Below, in pieces: positions 52,261-63,715 of a DNA stretch of 64,000 nt. Below the pieces are notes generated by a model. It was given only the letters and a program-made list of their open reading frames with translations. It made no database searches and had not been told where the DNA came from. Within the stretch, counting starts at the first letter, position 1. Each line of letters starts with the position of its first letter. Source of the DNA: Diphasiastrum complanatum (taxonomy: Eukaryota > Streptophyta > Lycopodiopsida > Lycopodiales > Lycopodiaceae); assembly GCA_029204225.1 (NCBI GenBank), contig CM055092.1, positions 61,247,279 to 61,311,278 of the forward strand. Direction: 5' to 3'. The translations under genes and the position numbers were made by a program.

Positions 52261-52336
52261 ATGTCGAAAATAGGTGAGATAATTGAATGCAAAAACTTCC
52301 TACTTACAATGCATGACTACGCCTATCAAAAATTAT
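52261..52336 (-). repeat. LTR end fragment fused to integrase
   Basis: TGTCGAAAATAGGTGAGATA through CGCCTATCAAAAATT matches 54176-54249, the end of the F LTR. It is followed directly by integrase sequence. Confidence 0.8.
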
Positions 52337-52688
52337 CTGACCTCAATGCTTTGATTTGTTTGCCAATTTGATTTATAGCATGCTCTTTGAATTGCCTGAA
52401 CTTGATGAAAGCCTCTGATTTCTGTTTAATGAAATAAACAACTGTTCTTTTGGAGAATTCGTCAATAAAAGTAATGAAATACTTCCAATCTAGCAATGAA
52501 GGAGTTTGCATAGGTCCACATATATCTGTATGAGCAACATCTAACAGACCTTTTGCTGCATGCCTATGACCCGATCTAAAAGGAATCCTAGTCTGCTTTC
52601 CAATTATGCAGCTATGACAGACAGGGAGTTCAACCTTACCAGAAGGATAGTTGAGATCAAGAACCATGGATTGTCTGGACATGTTCAA
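52326..52688 (-). pseudogene. Copia F integrase fragment
   Basis: CHSCIIGKQTRIPFRSGHRH, then HTDICGPMQTPSLLDWKYF with the first catalytic Asp, and IKALRSDN with the second, cut off at the joint. The third acid is lost. Confidence 0.8.
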
Positions 52689-53078
52689 AACAGATGCATA
52701 ATTCTAGTGTCCTAAGCAATGATGTCATAGTAATGCTTTACAAGAACAGAGGTTCTCAAGGCTTGACTAGAATCAGAAAAACAATGCACCAATCTATATA
52801 AGTATCACTGCCTCTTGCCGAGTGCAACAATCTTATTACTCCTATCAATAATTTTGCATTGATCATATTCGAACTCCATCTATAATTCTACTTATTGATA
52901 ATAGATTTGCAGAGAGTTTAGGAACATATAGGACCATTGATAGTAATTTGAATTGATCATGCTGGATCGCAATCTTACAATACCTTCACTTTCAATAGTG
53001 TGAGTACTATTGTCACCAAGATGAACAGCTTTCTTCGTGCTGCAAGGTGTGTAGAGTTGAAAATCTCACGTTAATTGG

Positions 53079-54007
53079 TCATGTGTTGAGTTGCTCCAGA
53101 ATCCAAAAACCATGAATCATCCAAAAATGTGCTCTGGTGTTTGACCATAAATGCGCCTTCGTCCACTTCGACCTGGGGAGATGATGAAATTGTGTTTGCT
53201 TGTTGATCAGGTTGCTTGGATGCATTCTTCGCTTGGATGATTCAACAATCCTTGATCTCATAGTTATTGCGCTTGCAATACCTGCAAAACATCTTCTGCT
53301 TCGACTTTGGATTTGATGATTGTCCTTGACTTTGAGTCGGCTTCTGATTCGTTGCAGCCTTCTTGGAGCTTGTTTGCTTCTGTCGCTTAGAGCCTTTGTT
53401 GATATATAGAGCCTGAGAGGAAGAAATAGACGAAACGTCCTGACTTCTTCGATTGTCTTCTTGCAGCAACATAGTGATAACTATGTTAAGAGTTAAATCT
53501 GAGTGTGTCGTGATGATCATCACCCAGTTCTCATATGTAAAGGGCAAGCTTGAAAGCAATGTCATGATTGGGTCTGATTGTCTATGACTGATCTGACATC
53601 AGTCATCTATTGCAAGAGATTCTTAAACTGGTTAATGTGACTATGAAGAAAATCACCTTAGACATCTTGAATGTGAAGAATTTCCTTCGTAGATGTAACT
53701 TAGTAGTTATGTCCTTCATGTCATAAAGTGAGTTCAGAATGTCCCAAACTTCTTTTGAAGTTTTGGCTTCAGCTATGTGTCCAATCTGTGTATATGATAT
53801 ATTAAGGATGATAAGCGCAAAAGTTTTACCATCCTTTGATTTCCACTTTGAGTCTTTTGTGTCATCTTCAGGCTTTACTTCTATACCTGTAACAACATCC
53901 CATAACTTGTTGGCAATTAGCAAGGTCTTCATCTTAAATTTCCACAAATGATACTTGGATCCATTCAGCTTGTCTGCAATAAGATCGGCTGTACTTTGAG
54001 AATCCAT
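53079..54007 (-). pseudogene. Copia F gag
   Basis: MDSQSTADLIADKLNGSKYH then LWKFKMKTLLIANKLWDVVT, an intact gag start, frameshifting near 53640. The zinc knuckle CRYCKRNNYEIKDC (about 53283-53242) keeps all CCHC ligands but the His, which is Tyr-Glu shifted. The protease motif is broken near 53090. Confidence 0.8.
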
Positions 54008-54163
54008 CTGGAACTTAGTCTTTCGATTATATTGATGACGCTAAGATGTAGAAGTGCCAGCAATAGGAAATCAATTCTCTAATACTGAAAGGATGAATAT
54101 GATATCAATTTGATATCACGAAAGATATCAAGTATTAGAACTTTTTGCTTTGATATCGAAATA

Positions 54164-54175
54164 GCTCTGATGCCA
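54164..54175 (-). other. Primer-binding site of copia F
   Basis: TGGCATCAGAGC immediately after the LTR end, one base off the usual initiator-Met-tRNA site. Confidence 0.75.
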
Positions 54176-55375
54176 TGTCGGAAATAGGTGAGATAATTGA
54201 ATGTGGAAACTTTCAACTTCCAATGCATGACTACGCCTATCAAAAATTGAACAAAACAGTAGTGATGGAAATCACGTTCAATCTTTAGCAACTAAATTCC
54301 GCTAGATACTAAGTGATTACGTAGCCAAACATAAAGTATTGAGCTCTCCGACAATTTTCTATCAGCTACAAAAGCAATACAGAGATGCATGCATTTTGAC
54401 ACAAATATTGAACAAGAAATAGTATTGATTTAGAAAAACAAAATCGGATGCTAAGGAGTGCAAGAGAATAGCATATAGAAACTGCGCACTCTAAGCTATC
54501 TCTGAGTAACTGAGAATAAGTCTGATAATAAGCAGCTCTGCTGATAAGCAATAGCACAATGGCAACTCTAAATAAATCTCTAAAAGACTGAGCTAGAATA
54601 ATGCTCAAGAGAGGTCAAGCTTGAAAGCTTGATAAAGAGCTAACTACAATACTTTGTGATTGTGAGCGATCTGCTTGATAAGAGCACATGAAGCATCGTG
54701 TAATAACACTGAACATCTTCACAATTCACAATAACATTTTAGAGTATCAAATTGATAATGAGATGTATGAACAACTGATTTATACTAAATAATTAGGTCT
54801 TCAAATGCAATTGCCAGTTGGTTGGAGTCCGCTGGCATTCATCTAGTTCCTTCTCAGAAATTGATTACTGATAAGCGGTGAAAATTGGCCGTAAATAGTT
54901 TGTCTACATAAATGAACTAAAATTGTCACTCTGCATAAATGAATGTAAACTGCCACAGGCGACAGTGTCGCAAAAAGTCGACAGTGCGAAAAATGCAACA
55001 ATATCCTAAAATCTCATTTCCTTCATGTTTGAGATAGCCCCACACTTTGCCAGAGCCATTTTCTTAATATTTGAGGCACTTTGAAAAAATGCGAAAGATG
55101 CGACTTTGCATTTTTACTCGTAATTTTTGACAAGCGAAAAAGGCGACACCACATTTTTATATGAGAATCCTGACAGGCGACAATGTCGCAAAAATGAGAA
55201 AAATGTGACACTGTAATTTTACTCGTAATTTCTGACAGGCGACATTGTCAGGGTTGTAGAGAGAGAAAATGTGACACTGTTGTCAAACTCCATGTACTTC
55301 TACAGACTGTATAAAAACACTTGTAATTCTATAGACTATATAAAAACACGAAAAACTCCGCAGAACTGGATAAAC
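54176..55375 (-). repeat. 5' LTR of copia F
   Basis: Ends CCGACA at 54176. The start, TTGTTTATCC near 55375, abuts gypsy sequence. Shares the repeated CTGTCAGG / TTACGAGTAAAAAT array with the other two LTRs. Confidence 0.8.
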
Positions 55376-57046
55376 AATGGATGAGGAACATCCTGATTGC
55401 AGGATCTTGCGAACTGTAATGTTAGATGCAAAATGACCTCCACCCATGTCTTCATGTGAAAGCGAAATGATCTGGGTGGTCTCATGAGGAAGAATACTCC
55501 GCCGAAGAATTCCGTCTGGACCTCTTCGGTACAATTGGCCGTCAATCAGCTGATAAGGTCTAGCCTTCAAGATCGATTTTTGTTGTTCCGCCTTTGGTAG
55601 TGATTTGTCTGGTTGGCCTCGCATTAGATATTCAACAATGTTGACAGCCCATTCTGGTACTGTATCCATGTAAAATAAGGCAGCATCTGCCAGCTCATCG
55701 TCGGGTTGGGTTGCAGCCTCCTTGTAGTGTTGTTTTCCCTTGCGAACTACTATCCGAAAATCAAATTCCAACAATAGGAGGAGCCATCTGGTGATTCTCC
55801 TGGTGTTGCAAGTTTTATTAACGAGATATAGCAAGGGTTGATGGTCCGTATAAAAAGCAAAATGTGTGGCCATCAAATAGTGTCGAAACTTCTTAACCAC
55901 ATAGATCATTGCCAGTGCTTCTCGCTCTGTGGTTGAATAATTCATTTCGGTATCACTGAGTTGTCGGCTTGCAAATCGGATTGGAAAATCCTTTTTGTGT
56001 TCACTTGGATGAGTTAAGACTGCTCCAACTGCATACTTCGATGCGTCTGTATGCACGTGGAACTCAATGTACCAATTGGGTGGTCGTGAGATTGGTGCTG
56101 AGACCAATGCATCCTTAATCTTCTGGAAAGCCTTTAGAGCTTCCTCATTCCAATGTGGATCCGTTGTGAGCTTGTAAATTGGTCTGGCTAACTCCGCAAA
56201 ATCAAGAATGAAGATCCTATAATAGTTAGCATGACCCATGAAAATGTAGACCTCGCGGATCGTCCCCGGTGGTGGTAGATCAATAATGATTCTGATCTTT
56301 GATAGATCTGTGGCGATCCCGTGTCTTGACACTATATGGTCGAGTATCAAGCCATGTGTCACCCAGAATTGACATTTTTCTGGATTCAGGGAGATCTGGT
56401 ATTCGCGACATTTTTGTAGCACCTTCTCCAAATTGGATAAGTGTTCTGAATCTGGTCCATGCACGCATAGATCGTACAAGAAAATTTCCAAATTTTTTTG
56501 CAAATAATCTTTGAATGACGCCTGCATGACTCGCTGGAAAGTGCTTGGGGCATTGCAAAGTCCGAATGGCATCACTTTATAGGCATAAGTTCCCCATTCC
56601 GTGGCAAATGTTGTCTTGTGCTGGTCCTGGGGGGCTATTTTCACCTGGTTGTAGCCACTGAAGCCGTCCAGAAAACTGTAGGCTTCGTCGCCAGCTACTC
56701 TATCGAAGTCACTTTCTGTAAATGGTAAAGGAAAAAGGTCCTTTTTGGTGACTGCATTAAGCACCTTCAGATTCACACAGATACGCATTTTTCCATTCTT
56801 CTTGGGTTCTATAACTATCGACGATACCCATTCTGTGTGCTCGATTTTGTAAAAGAAATCTGCATCCATAAGCTTCTGCAACTCTTGCTTGATCAGTTCT
56901 GTATAATTTGGGTTGCAGCGGTAGTAACGGCTTACCTTGGGGACTGCTCCGTCCACCAAAGGTATGGTGTGTTGGACTACTGTTGGCGGAATGCCCTTTA
57001 GATCATTATAGCTCCAAGCAAAACGGTCTTTATATTCCACCAACAA
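55376..57046 (-). pseudogene. Gypsy G reverse transcriptase-RNase H-integrase start, one long open frame
   Basis: A frame of 587 codons (its last 30 or so read into the copia LTR). RT: VVQHTIPLVDGAVPKVSRYY (residue about 23), KMRICVNLKVLNAVTKKDLF, FATEWGTYAYKVMPFGLCNA. RNase H: HVHTDASKYAVGAVLTH (about 330) and FAFYTDHQPL (about 397). Integrase: HEDMGGGHFASNITVRKIL (about 535). The RT active site reads FLYDLC at residues 189-194, so one catalytic Asp is Tyr and RT should be inactive although the frame is open. Confidence 0.85.
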
Positions 57047-57064
57047 GGATCGTAGTTTCTTGAA

Positions 57065-58047
57065 CTACGTGGGTGTTAACTGCTCTCCTACATGCATTAT
57101 CCTTTCTTCTTCTCCTGGTTTCACAAGATTCATCGGCTGTGTTCGCGCAGGTCCCTCGAAGACTTGTTCCGCAGGTGCCTGACTTTGATCAGGTTCTCTT
57201 TTGGCTTGCGGCATCATGATTACCACGTCGTCCAATGTATAATTCTTGAAAGTATCAGGCATCTCGTGAACTGGAGCTCGTCAAGATTCCTCTTTCAGCA
57301 TATTGACGTTGGCTCGACTGGTCATTTTTTATCTTTTATCACCTGTGTAAAAGATGATGCTATATCTAAGTCCAACTTGATTGACTTCAAGGAATCCAAC
57401 ACCTTCTTTTTGTCCTTTTTTGTCATTTTAGTGGGTTCATCCTTGTTGTCTTTCTTCGGGGCTGCTATGACATTCGCCTCATGGTTGCGAATATCAATGT
57501 CTACTGTAGCTATTGCCTCTTCGGGTAGGTCACTCCATCGGATCACCTGGTTGTAGCATTGCTTCAACTGATTCTTCTTATTCGCAAGTGCCTTGGGAGG
57601 TTCGATCCTTGAGACTTTCGCCATAGCAGACCTTTGTGGTGGTTGAGCTGGTACCTTCTTGGTTCCGTAACGATCTGGGTATATGTGGTGTAGGACTTGT
57701 TCATTAGTTAGTTCAATCTCCTTATTATAAGTTAGATCATGTTGCCAAGGGACTAGATCATCGTCCACTGGGTTCTCAGTCGGCTCCGCTGACAGCCATG
57801 CTACATTTATCATATTCACCCCAAATGTGATTGGTGTGTCCATAGTGTAACATTTGGGTGAAGATGTACTCGGTTCTAGATTTGATTCATATTGACATGC
57901 TTGGCAGTCAATAGTTGCTAATGCATCTGTCCATCTCATGACATCCGTCTCTGAATGATAGTGACCTCCCTTGGCTGGCCTTGGGCGATCAATCGTATGA
58001 TCTGTCGTGGATGATCCGTCATCAGCTTTGGGTGCAATAGGTTTCAC
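57065..58047 (-). pseudogene. Gypsy G protease-to-RT spacer
   Basis: Two open frames (58047-57322 and 57262-57065) with charged, low-complexity sequence (DNKDEPTKMTKKDKKKVLDS). They connect protease to RT in the polyprotein, separated by stops. Confidence 0.6.
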
Positions 58048-58113
58048 CGCCCATGTGGTTGGATCTACCTTTACATCCTGTTCTCTGTTCTCAAAGGTGA
58101 GTTTCCCTGTACC

Positions 58114-58692
58114 CTAGTTGTGCACTACTTGCGCAGTCCTTAACCATGGTCTTCCCAGTAAAACACGGTATGCAGATGGAGATTCAGGTATATCCATGAC
58201 CACAAAAGTAATCACATACTGCATGCCTGCTATCTTTACGGGAATACCAGCAACTACACCTTTTGGTTTCACACATGATTGATCTGCTAGCTTGATGGCG
58301 AATCTGGCTGGCTTCAATCCTTGTAATCCCCATTTTTCATACAAAGTAGTGGAGATCAGATTGACACCCGATCCTCCATCTACCACTGCCGCCTCGTCCT
58401 CGTATCTCTTGTGTTTGATTGGCAAAGTGATGTTGTGTTTCTCATTTTCCCATGCTGCTCCGATGTAGAGGACGTTACTTGTCTCATCATAGCCTGCACA
58501 ATATGTGGGTTCAGGCGCTACTGGCTCCTCATCCGCTTTGGCCCATTCAGCTAAAAGGCTTTTCGCTTGTGGTGCAATCCGCAGTAGTTCTCTGAGTGGT
58601 AAACTAACATGGCTTGACAACAAAAGTGTGAGCCTTTCAGTGCGTGGTTCCTCAGGCTCCACCATGTGAAAAGGTGGCTCATGTTGGTGCAA
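58114..58692 (-). pseudogene. Gypsy G retropepsin-like protease
   Basis: AAVVDGGSGVNLISTTLYEK is the aspartic protease site (DGGSG form), followed by a strand-rich region and RVLLGRPWLRTAQVVHN, the typical closing motif. The 192-codon frame is open and ends at a stop near 58114. Confidence 0.8.
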
Positions 58693-59059
58693 CTGATCAT
58701 TCTGATCTGTGCACAGTGGTCAGCTCGTTTGCGGTTCCCGTTCGACGCCGACTAGAGGTTTTGTGGGAATGTTTTGTTCTTACTCTTTTTCCTCCTCTTG
58801 TGCTTTTTGTACCCAGTGTCTTATTTTCCGGTACTGCCTTCTCTCTTCTCTCACATTTGGATATGGCATTGAAGTTGAGGGTTGGTCGTCAGTGACCGAT
58901 GGTGGTGGTGAAGGAGCCACTTCCTTCCTCTTCTATGCTCGCGTAACAGCTAACACAAGAGCGTGGTCTTGTCGACCTTTCGATGGCATCCCTGTTGGAA
59001 CTGCTGGTTGCTGTATGGCAATGAGGTTAAGAGGTGCACTGGTTCCAGTTTTAAATGGA

Positions 59060-59190
59060 CAATTCTTGAAACAGTGTCCATAATTGCAATCCTGACAGGA
59101 GGTTGTATATTGTCCCTTGTAGGGACATTTTGCAATTCTGTGTCTCTCGCCGCATCCGTAGCAGCCGTAATTTCTTCCGCCTTGACGTTA
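59060..59190 (-). pseudogene. Gypsy G zinc knuckles
   Basis: CYGCGERHRIAKC and CQDCNYGHCFKNC, two Cys/His knuckles in tandem. The intervening Gln- and Pro-rich region (59500-59200) is also part of gag. Confidence 0.7.
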
Positions 59191-59748
59191 AGTTTGAGCT
59201 GCATAGGCCGAAACATATTCATTTATGGCAGGATCCATAAATGGTCCATCTAGTCCGTACCACTGCTGCTGCTCAAGTTGAATTGGCATTTGCATTTCTT
59301 GTTCCGCTGCTGTCAAGTTTACATGGGCCACTTGTTGATTGGCTAGGCCTGGTGGAGCAGGTAAGGCCATGCATTGTGGTTGATTGGGTGTGCCATACCT
59401 TGGTGCCGCGTTAGGTGCCCCTTGATGATAAGGATAAGAAGTCTGATAAGGTCTTCTCTTTTGTTGAACAACCCTGGGGTTAAACGGGCAAAATGCCGTA
59501 TCGTGCAATTTTGCATTGCACAGATGGCAAAATCTATGTGTCAGTCTCAGATTTTGCTTTAGGACTGGACACTTGTTCGCTATATGGTTTTGCGCATTTT
59601 CTCGTCGAGGATACTGCAGCTGGTTTGGTTCCGGTTGATGTGGAGTTACTGCTACAGTTCCTTGTAAGGCCTTCAGAATTTGGTCAAACTACGTCGTAAG
59701 TTGCTCCATCTGCTGTTTGTGTAATTTTGTCAGTTGCTCCAACAACAG

Positions 59749-60660
59749 TTATGTGGATAGAGCAGATGCGTTTGATGATGATGATGCGATCGAGGGAGTA
59801 GGAGTGTGGGTGGAAGGATATTCGTCGTCATATTCCTCATCCTCTTCCCTGATGGCATCTTCCATAGCTTCTTGCAGAGTAGCGTACTGCTCCCGTCGTT
59901 TCAGTTCTCTTCTGATGCTTCGTGGTAATCCAGCTAGGAAACACATGATCACGACATGATCGGGAGTTAGGGCTGCACTGCACTCGGATCGTAGATGTTT
60001 GACCCGTTCAAAATAGTCCCGGACCCTTTCTCGTTTTCCCATCTTGACTTTGCTCAGGAACTTCCTTGGCTTAAAGCGCATAATGAGAGTCGCTTTAACT
60101 GCTTCCCAGGTGGATTTCTCTTTCTCTGACAGGTTAAAAAACCAATCCTGAGCCACTGCAAGTAAGGACATAGGGAATAGCATCAGCTTCTTTGCAGGTG
60201 TCCGTTCGCCGTAGATCTCACAAGCTTGCTCGTAGATCTGGAGGAATCGAATGGGATCTGATGATCCGTCGTATTTTGGTATCTCCATCCATGGTGCTCT
60301 CCGAATTGCATGCAAGGGTGCGACAGGTACGGGTTGGCCCATTGGATCCATTGGTGCTGGTTCCGGTTCTGCCTCTTGTTGCACAGTTGCTAATCTGGGA
60401 AGGTGTGGTGCCTAATTTGCTATCCTTCGTGCTATTGATCATCCTGATCTCAGATTCATCCGATGGTGGGTTCCAAAGTGATTGGATCTTGCTTATACAT
60501 TAGGATGCAGTCTGGATCTTCAAGGATCTGATCGATCTGATCGGCCGGAATGAATTTTAGGCCTTTTACGGTGGTTTGTCCTTGATAACTTTTTACTCCT
60601 TGCACTGATTGACCTGAGATTTTGACAGTAGCTGGATCTGATGCAGATCTTTCCACTGAT
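59749..60660 (-). pseudogene. Gypsy G gag
   Basis: Retrotransposon gag signature: PKYDGSSDPIRFLQIYEQAC, LLAVAQDWFFNLSEKEKSTW, KVKMGKRERVRDYFERVKHL, VIMCFLAGLP, ending in an acidic and Ser-rich tail. The preceding frame (60656-60456) is the likely N-terminus, separated by stops or frame changes near 60450-60385. Confidence 0.8.
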
Positions 60661-60666
60661 CTGGTT

Positions 60667-60921
60667 TGCGAGGGTTATCTTGTGTGAGGGTTGGCTGTGC
60701 GAGGGTTCTTTAGCTATTTTTACAGGTAAAAAACTTATATCTTTCAGATTTCTGGAAAGTAACTCTCGCAAGCTTCACAGTAACTGGATCTGGGTCAGAT
60801 CTCACTATAGAATTCTCTACGAGAGTTAACTCTCACAAGAAGTGAAAATTTCACTGTCTGCGAGGGTTCAAAATCACTTTTTGTGCTTGATCTTCACCAG
60901 ATCTTCATACTAACTCTCGCA
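60667..60921. repeat. Cluster of GCGAGRGTT / AACYCTCGC motifs
   Basis: Eight copies of a ten-base motif: TGCGAGGGTT at 60667, 60698 and 60859; a GTGAGGGTT variant at 60684; TACGAGAGTT at 60818; and the inverse AACTCTCGCA at 60761 and 60912, with AACTCTCACA at 60828. The pair at 60818-60837 forms a near-palindrome. Confidence 0.75.
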
Positions 60922-61217
60922 GGCTTCATCACTGATGTAAGAATTTGCTGGATCTTCACTTTTTAGTGATTTTTTAGCACTTAGATCCAATTTTCTACTC
61001 ACTGGAATCAAACTAATCCAAGTGGTGCTCTAGCCCATTGTCTAGACTGTTGTTGTTGTTGTGCAACAACATAGATAGCGTATTGCTCTGAAGAACCAAT
61101 ATCTTGTTCAGTATTGTAATTCCATTGGTCGTTACCAACCGAAGGTTCTGGTTTTATCATATTCAAAGAAGGAACATGTTGTATTGGAGGAGCTAGCAAA
61201 GTTGGCAATTTCTAGTC

Positions 61218-61412
61218 TTGCTTGTATTTTCCACATTTGTCTTGTGTTTTAAGTGCATAGCTAGTGGCATTAAGCAAGGAAGGCTCTTTAAGTTGGATGC
61301 TAATGTGGCTATTGAAAGTGTGAATATTGTTGGAGAGGAGTTGACTCAAGTGGAGAAAGTAGACCTGTTTGTTGGGCATACGTGGTTTAGAGTTTTCAAA
61401 GAATGTTATTAA
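61218..61412 (+). pseudogene. Copia pre-integrase scrap
   Basis: KQGRLFKLDANVAIESVN matches the block before integrase seen in copia E (RQGKLFKLDAWV). Only about 110 bases are recognisable, so it is an isolated fragment. Confidence 0.55.
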
Positions 61413-62440
61413 ATGACTATATTTTTTTCAAAAGCAAGTATCTTCAAAAGGCTTCTACATGTTCCCCTTTCCACTAATTGGTGGGAATAATGAGAATGTC
61501 CTTTCTCTAGGATGAAGATATACCATTAAATACGAGTATTCTACAATTCATTCTTTAATGTCATTCTTTAATGCCATATATTGTGACTCATTTTTAACTT
61601 GTCATTCATTATTGCTATTTTCTACAGCTTCACGACTTCGGCCGCCATCCCTTCAAGAGTATGACATTGCATTTTGCTCGTCATATGACGGTTTGGTGGC
61701 AGAGCTAGCCCGTTAAGGCATCCACCCTACGGTGAGTTATATTCGTGAAAAAAGAGTTTTCTAAAAGCACATAGAATGGTGTTTGGGAAAGTGCATGTTC
61801 ATGCACGAAAAAAAAATCATCACAAAACCTTGTCTATTGTGACAAAGATAACTAAACATGAACCACCTTATCATTATCATGGCAAAAGCTAATAGACCAT
61901 AAATTACATGATGACAAAGAACGTGTGTAAATGTGAAAATCTCAAATAAGTATTAAGGATTTTTTTATATAGTATAATTATATTTGAGCCTCAAGGTTAG
62001 ATACTTAGAGAAAGTTGCAAACACAAAGCCATGTGGGATCTAAGTTCCTTATGGACATGGAATAGAAGTTTAACCCCCGCTCTAATGGGCATGCGCCATG
62101 TGGCGAATGAAATTGTGTACGAAAAATTGTCCCATGAATTTTTTTGCACAACAGCCTGTGCTGCACAGAGGAGGTTCAGGCTTGTGCTTGCACGCACACA
62201 GACTAAAGACATATTGGTAAGTTTTCATATAAACATAATGTGTTGCCAAATTGTGGTTTTATTATGAGATTAAGTAGCAGGTGGCTTATTTTTAAGAGTC
62301 GTGACTCTTTGACGCAAGTAAGTGCTATTGTTGGGCATCATGTAGCCTTAATAAGAGACTAGGATGTGATGTGGGATGGAGGATTTAGATTGGGATTGGA
62401 CTAGGGGGTACTCCGTGTTGAAGATTTCAAAAAGAGTGCA
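61413..62440. other. Intergenic, nothing recognised
   Basis: AT-rich, no convincing coding, LTR or RNA signal. Confidence 0.5.
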
Positions 62441-62597
62441 AAATTGGATCCTCATGCCCTTATTTTAGGGGCGTGGCCCTTTCGTACCGCCTTCGCCCCC
62501 TTGCTTCCGCTTCAAGGTACCACGCCTCGTATTAACCGCTGCTCCACCTACCGAAGGCTCCAGCTGAAGCGACTTTGTGAGGATTTTTATCCCCGTG

Positions 62598-62617
62598 CCC
62601 TAACCCTAACCCTAAGG
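62598..62617. repeat. Short telomere-like / telo-box run
   Basis: Three consecutive CCCTAA units followed by GG. Another ACCCTAG lies at about 62670. It could be a telo-box in a promoter or leader, or a small interstitial telomere-like tract. Confidence 0.6.
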
Positions 62618-62844
62618 CGAATTACATGCTCAGAAAAGAAAGTCCTTGTTTACGACTCTCGGTAGCCTAACCCTAGCAGCTCTCGTGGCAGCTGCAGGAA
62701 AAGCGATACATGATCACAGCGGATCGTCTTGGTTTTGGTATGGAATGCCGGTGTTGGATCTTATTGCTGAAATATTGCTTTAGTGCATGATATACTCGTT
62801 TTCGGGAGGTCACAAAATTGCAAGGGTTTTTTGATACATGCTGA

Positions 62845-63372
62845 ATCTGTATCAGCTCTGAACAAGCCGAAAATTTCTAACTCTCTCAATATATGCTACG
62901 GGCAGGATAAATTTCGGGTGGATCAGTGGCATGTTAAATTGTTTTTGGAGGGAAGGAATTCTCTGTAGTATTCTTTCTTGCAAAATTTGGATCAGCTCTG
63001 AAGACACTGAAATTTTTAGCTGTTCTCGTTGACTCGCCATATACGGTACGAGCGAGATATAAAGTTGGGGGTGAATCATGGGAATTTTAAACTTGGTTTA
63101 TGTCTCTTTCAGCACTGTGGTTGGCTCACTTTTGCGAGCGTATTGTTTTTCCTGTCAATGAGTTTTTGTTCTTTTTTAAAGCTTTCAACAGCTTTTGAGA
63201 ATCCGAAATTTGTGACAGTTTTCGTTTAGTCTCATAATTCATTTCATTATGTGGTATGAGAGCAAGATAAATTCCGGGTTGAACCAATGGCATGTTAAAA
63301 CTTAAACTTTCTTTATGTCTCTTAGTGGTTGCCTCAATTTTGCGAGCTTATTGTTTTTCCTGTCAGGAAGTT
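62845..63372. repeat. Three diverged tandem repeats, about 150-190 bp
   Basis: Shared landmarks: ATCAGCTCTGAA-type starts, a GGTACGAGCRAGATA-type core (62895, 63047, 63253), GTGGATCARTGGCATGTTAAA, and, in the last two, TTTATGTCTCTT with GCGAGCKTATTGTTTTTCCTG. Confidence 0.65.
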
Positions 63373-63411
63373 TATTATACATTTTAGTTCGGTGTCCTAC
63401 TTTGGCTTACA

Positions 63412-63535
63412 GGTAGATATAATTTCGGTACGTTTGTTGGAAAGGCGTTTCAGAGAGTTTTTGTTCTTACATTGTCATACTTTTGCTTACAGGTAGATAT
63501 AATCTTGGTACGTTTGTAGGGAATGCGTTCCAAGT
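63412..63535. repeat. Direct repeat of about 45 bp
   Basis: GCTTACAGGTAGATATAAT, followed by a TTCGGTACGTTTGT-like continuation, occurs at about 63404 and 63484. Confidence 0.65.
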
Positions 63536-63715
63536 TGGCTTGAAGGTTGACCGAACTTTTGCTACTCGATTAGTTGGACTCTTCACGTCCGAAGACGGTA
63601 GTTCGATCGTGTTTGTGGTTTATTGATTCATGGCGAAGGTGTTGTTGAGATATTCAGCGGCCGTGTATTTGTAGATGTGTTTTTGAAAAGTTAGAATCAT
63701 CAAGAATCAATTATC

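Larger units (their letters stand above)
52256..55375 (-). mobile_element. Copia retrotransposon F, truncated
   Basis: Same family as copia I. 5' LTR (55375-54176), primer-binding site, gag (54007-53079), protease and integrase start (to 52326), then a sudden joint to the last 75 or so bases of an LTR (52261-52336). Everything from mid-integrase to RNase H is gone. Confidence 0.85.
55376..60660 (-). mobile_element. Ty3/gypsy retrotransposon G, 3'-truncated by copia F
   Basis: The minus-strand order gag, zinc knuckles, protease, spacer, RT, RNase H, integrase start is that of gypsy. The element ends in the integrase zinc region where the copia F LTR begins. The 5' LTR is not recognised; upstream lies a motif-rich leader (60660-60930). 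Confidence 0.85.

Noticed and set aside
58644-59253. Plus-strand frames opposite gypsy protease and zinc knuckles
   Set aside because: Shadows: the minus strand holds DGGSG and the CCHC motifs.
61051-61062. GTT/CAA trinucleotide run as a coding polyGln
   Set aside because: Very short, in an unsupported frame in the leader region of the gypsy element.
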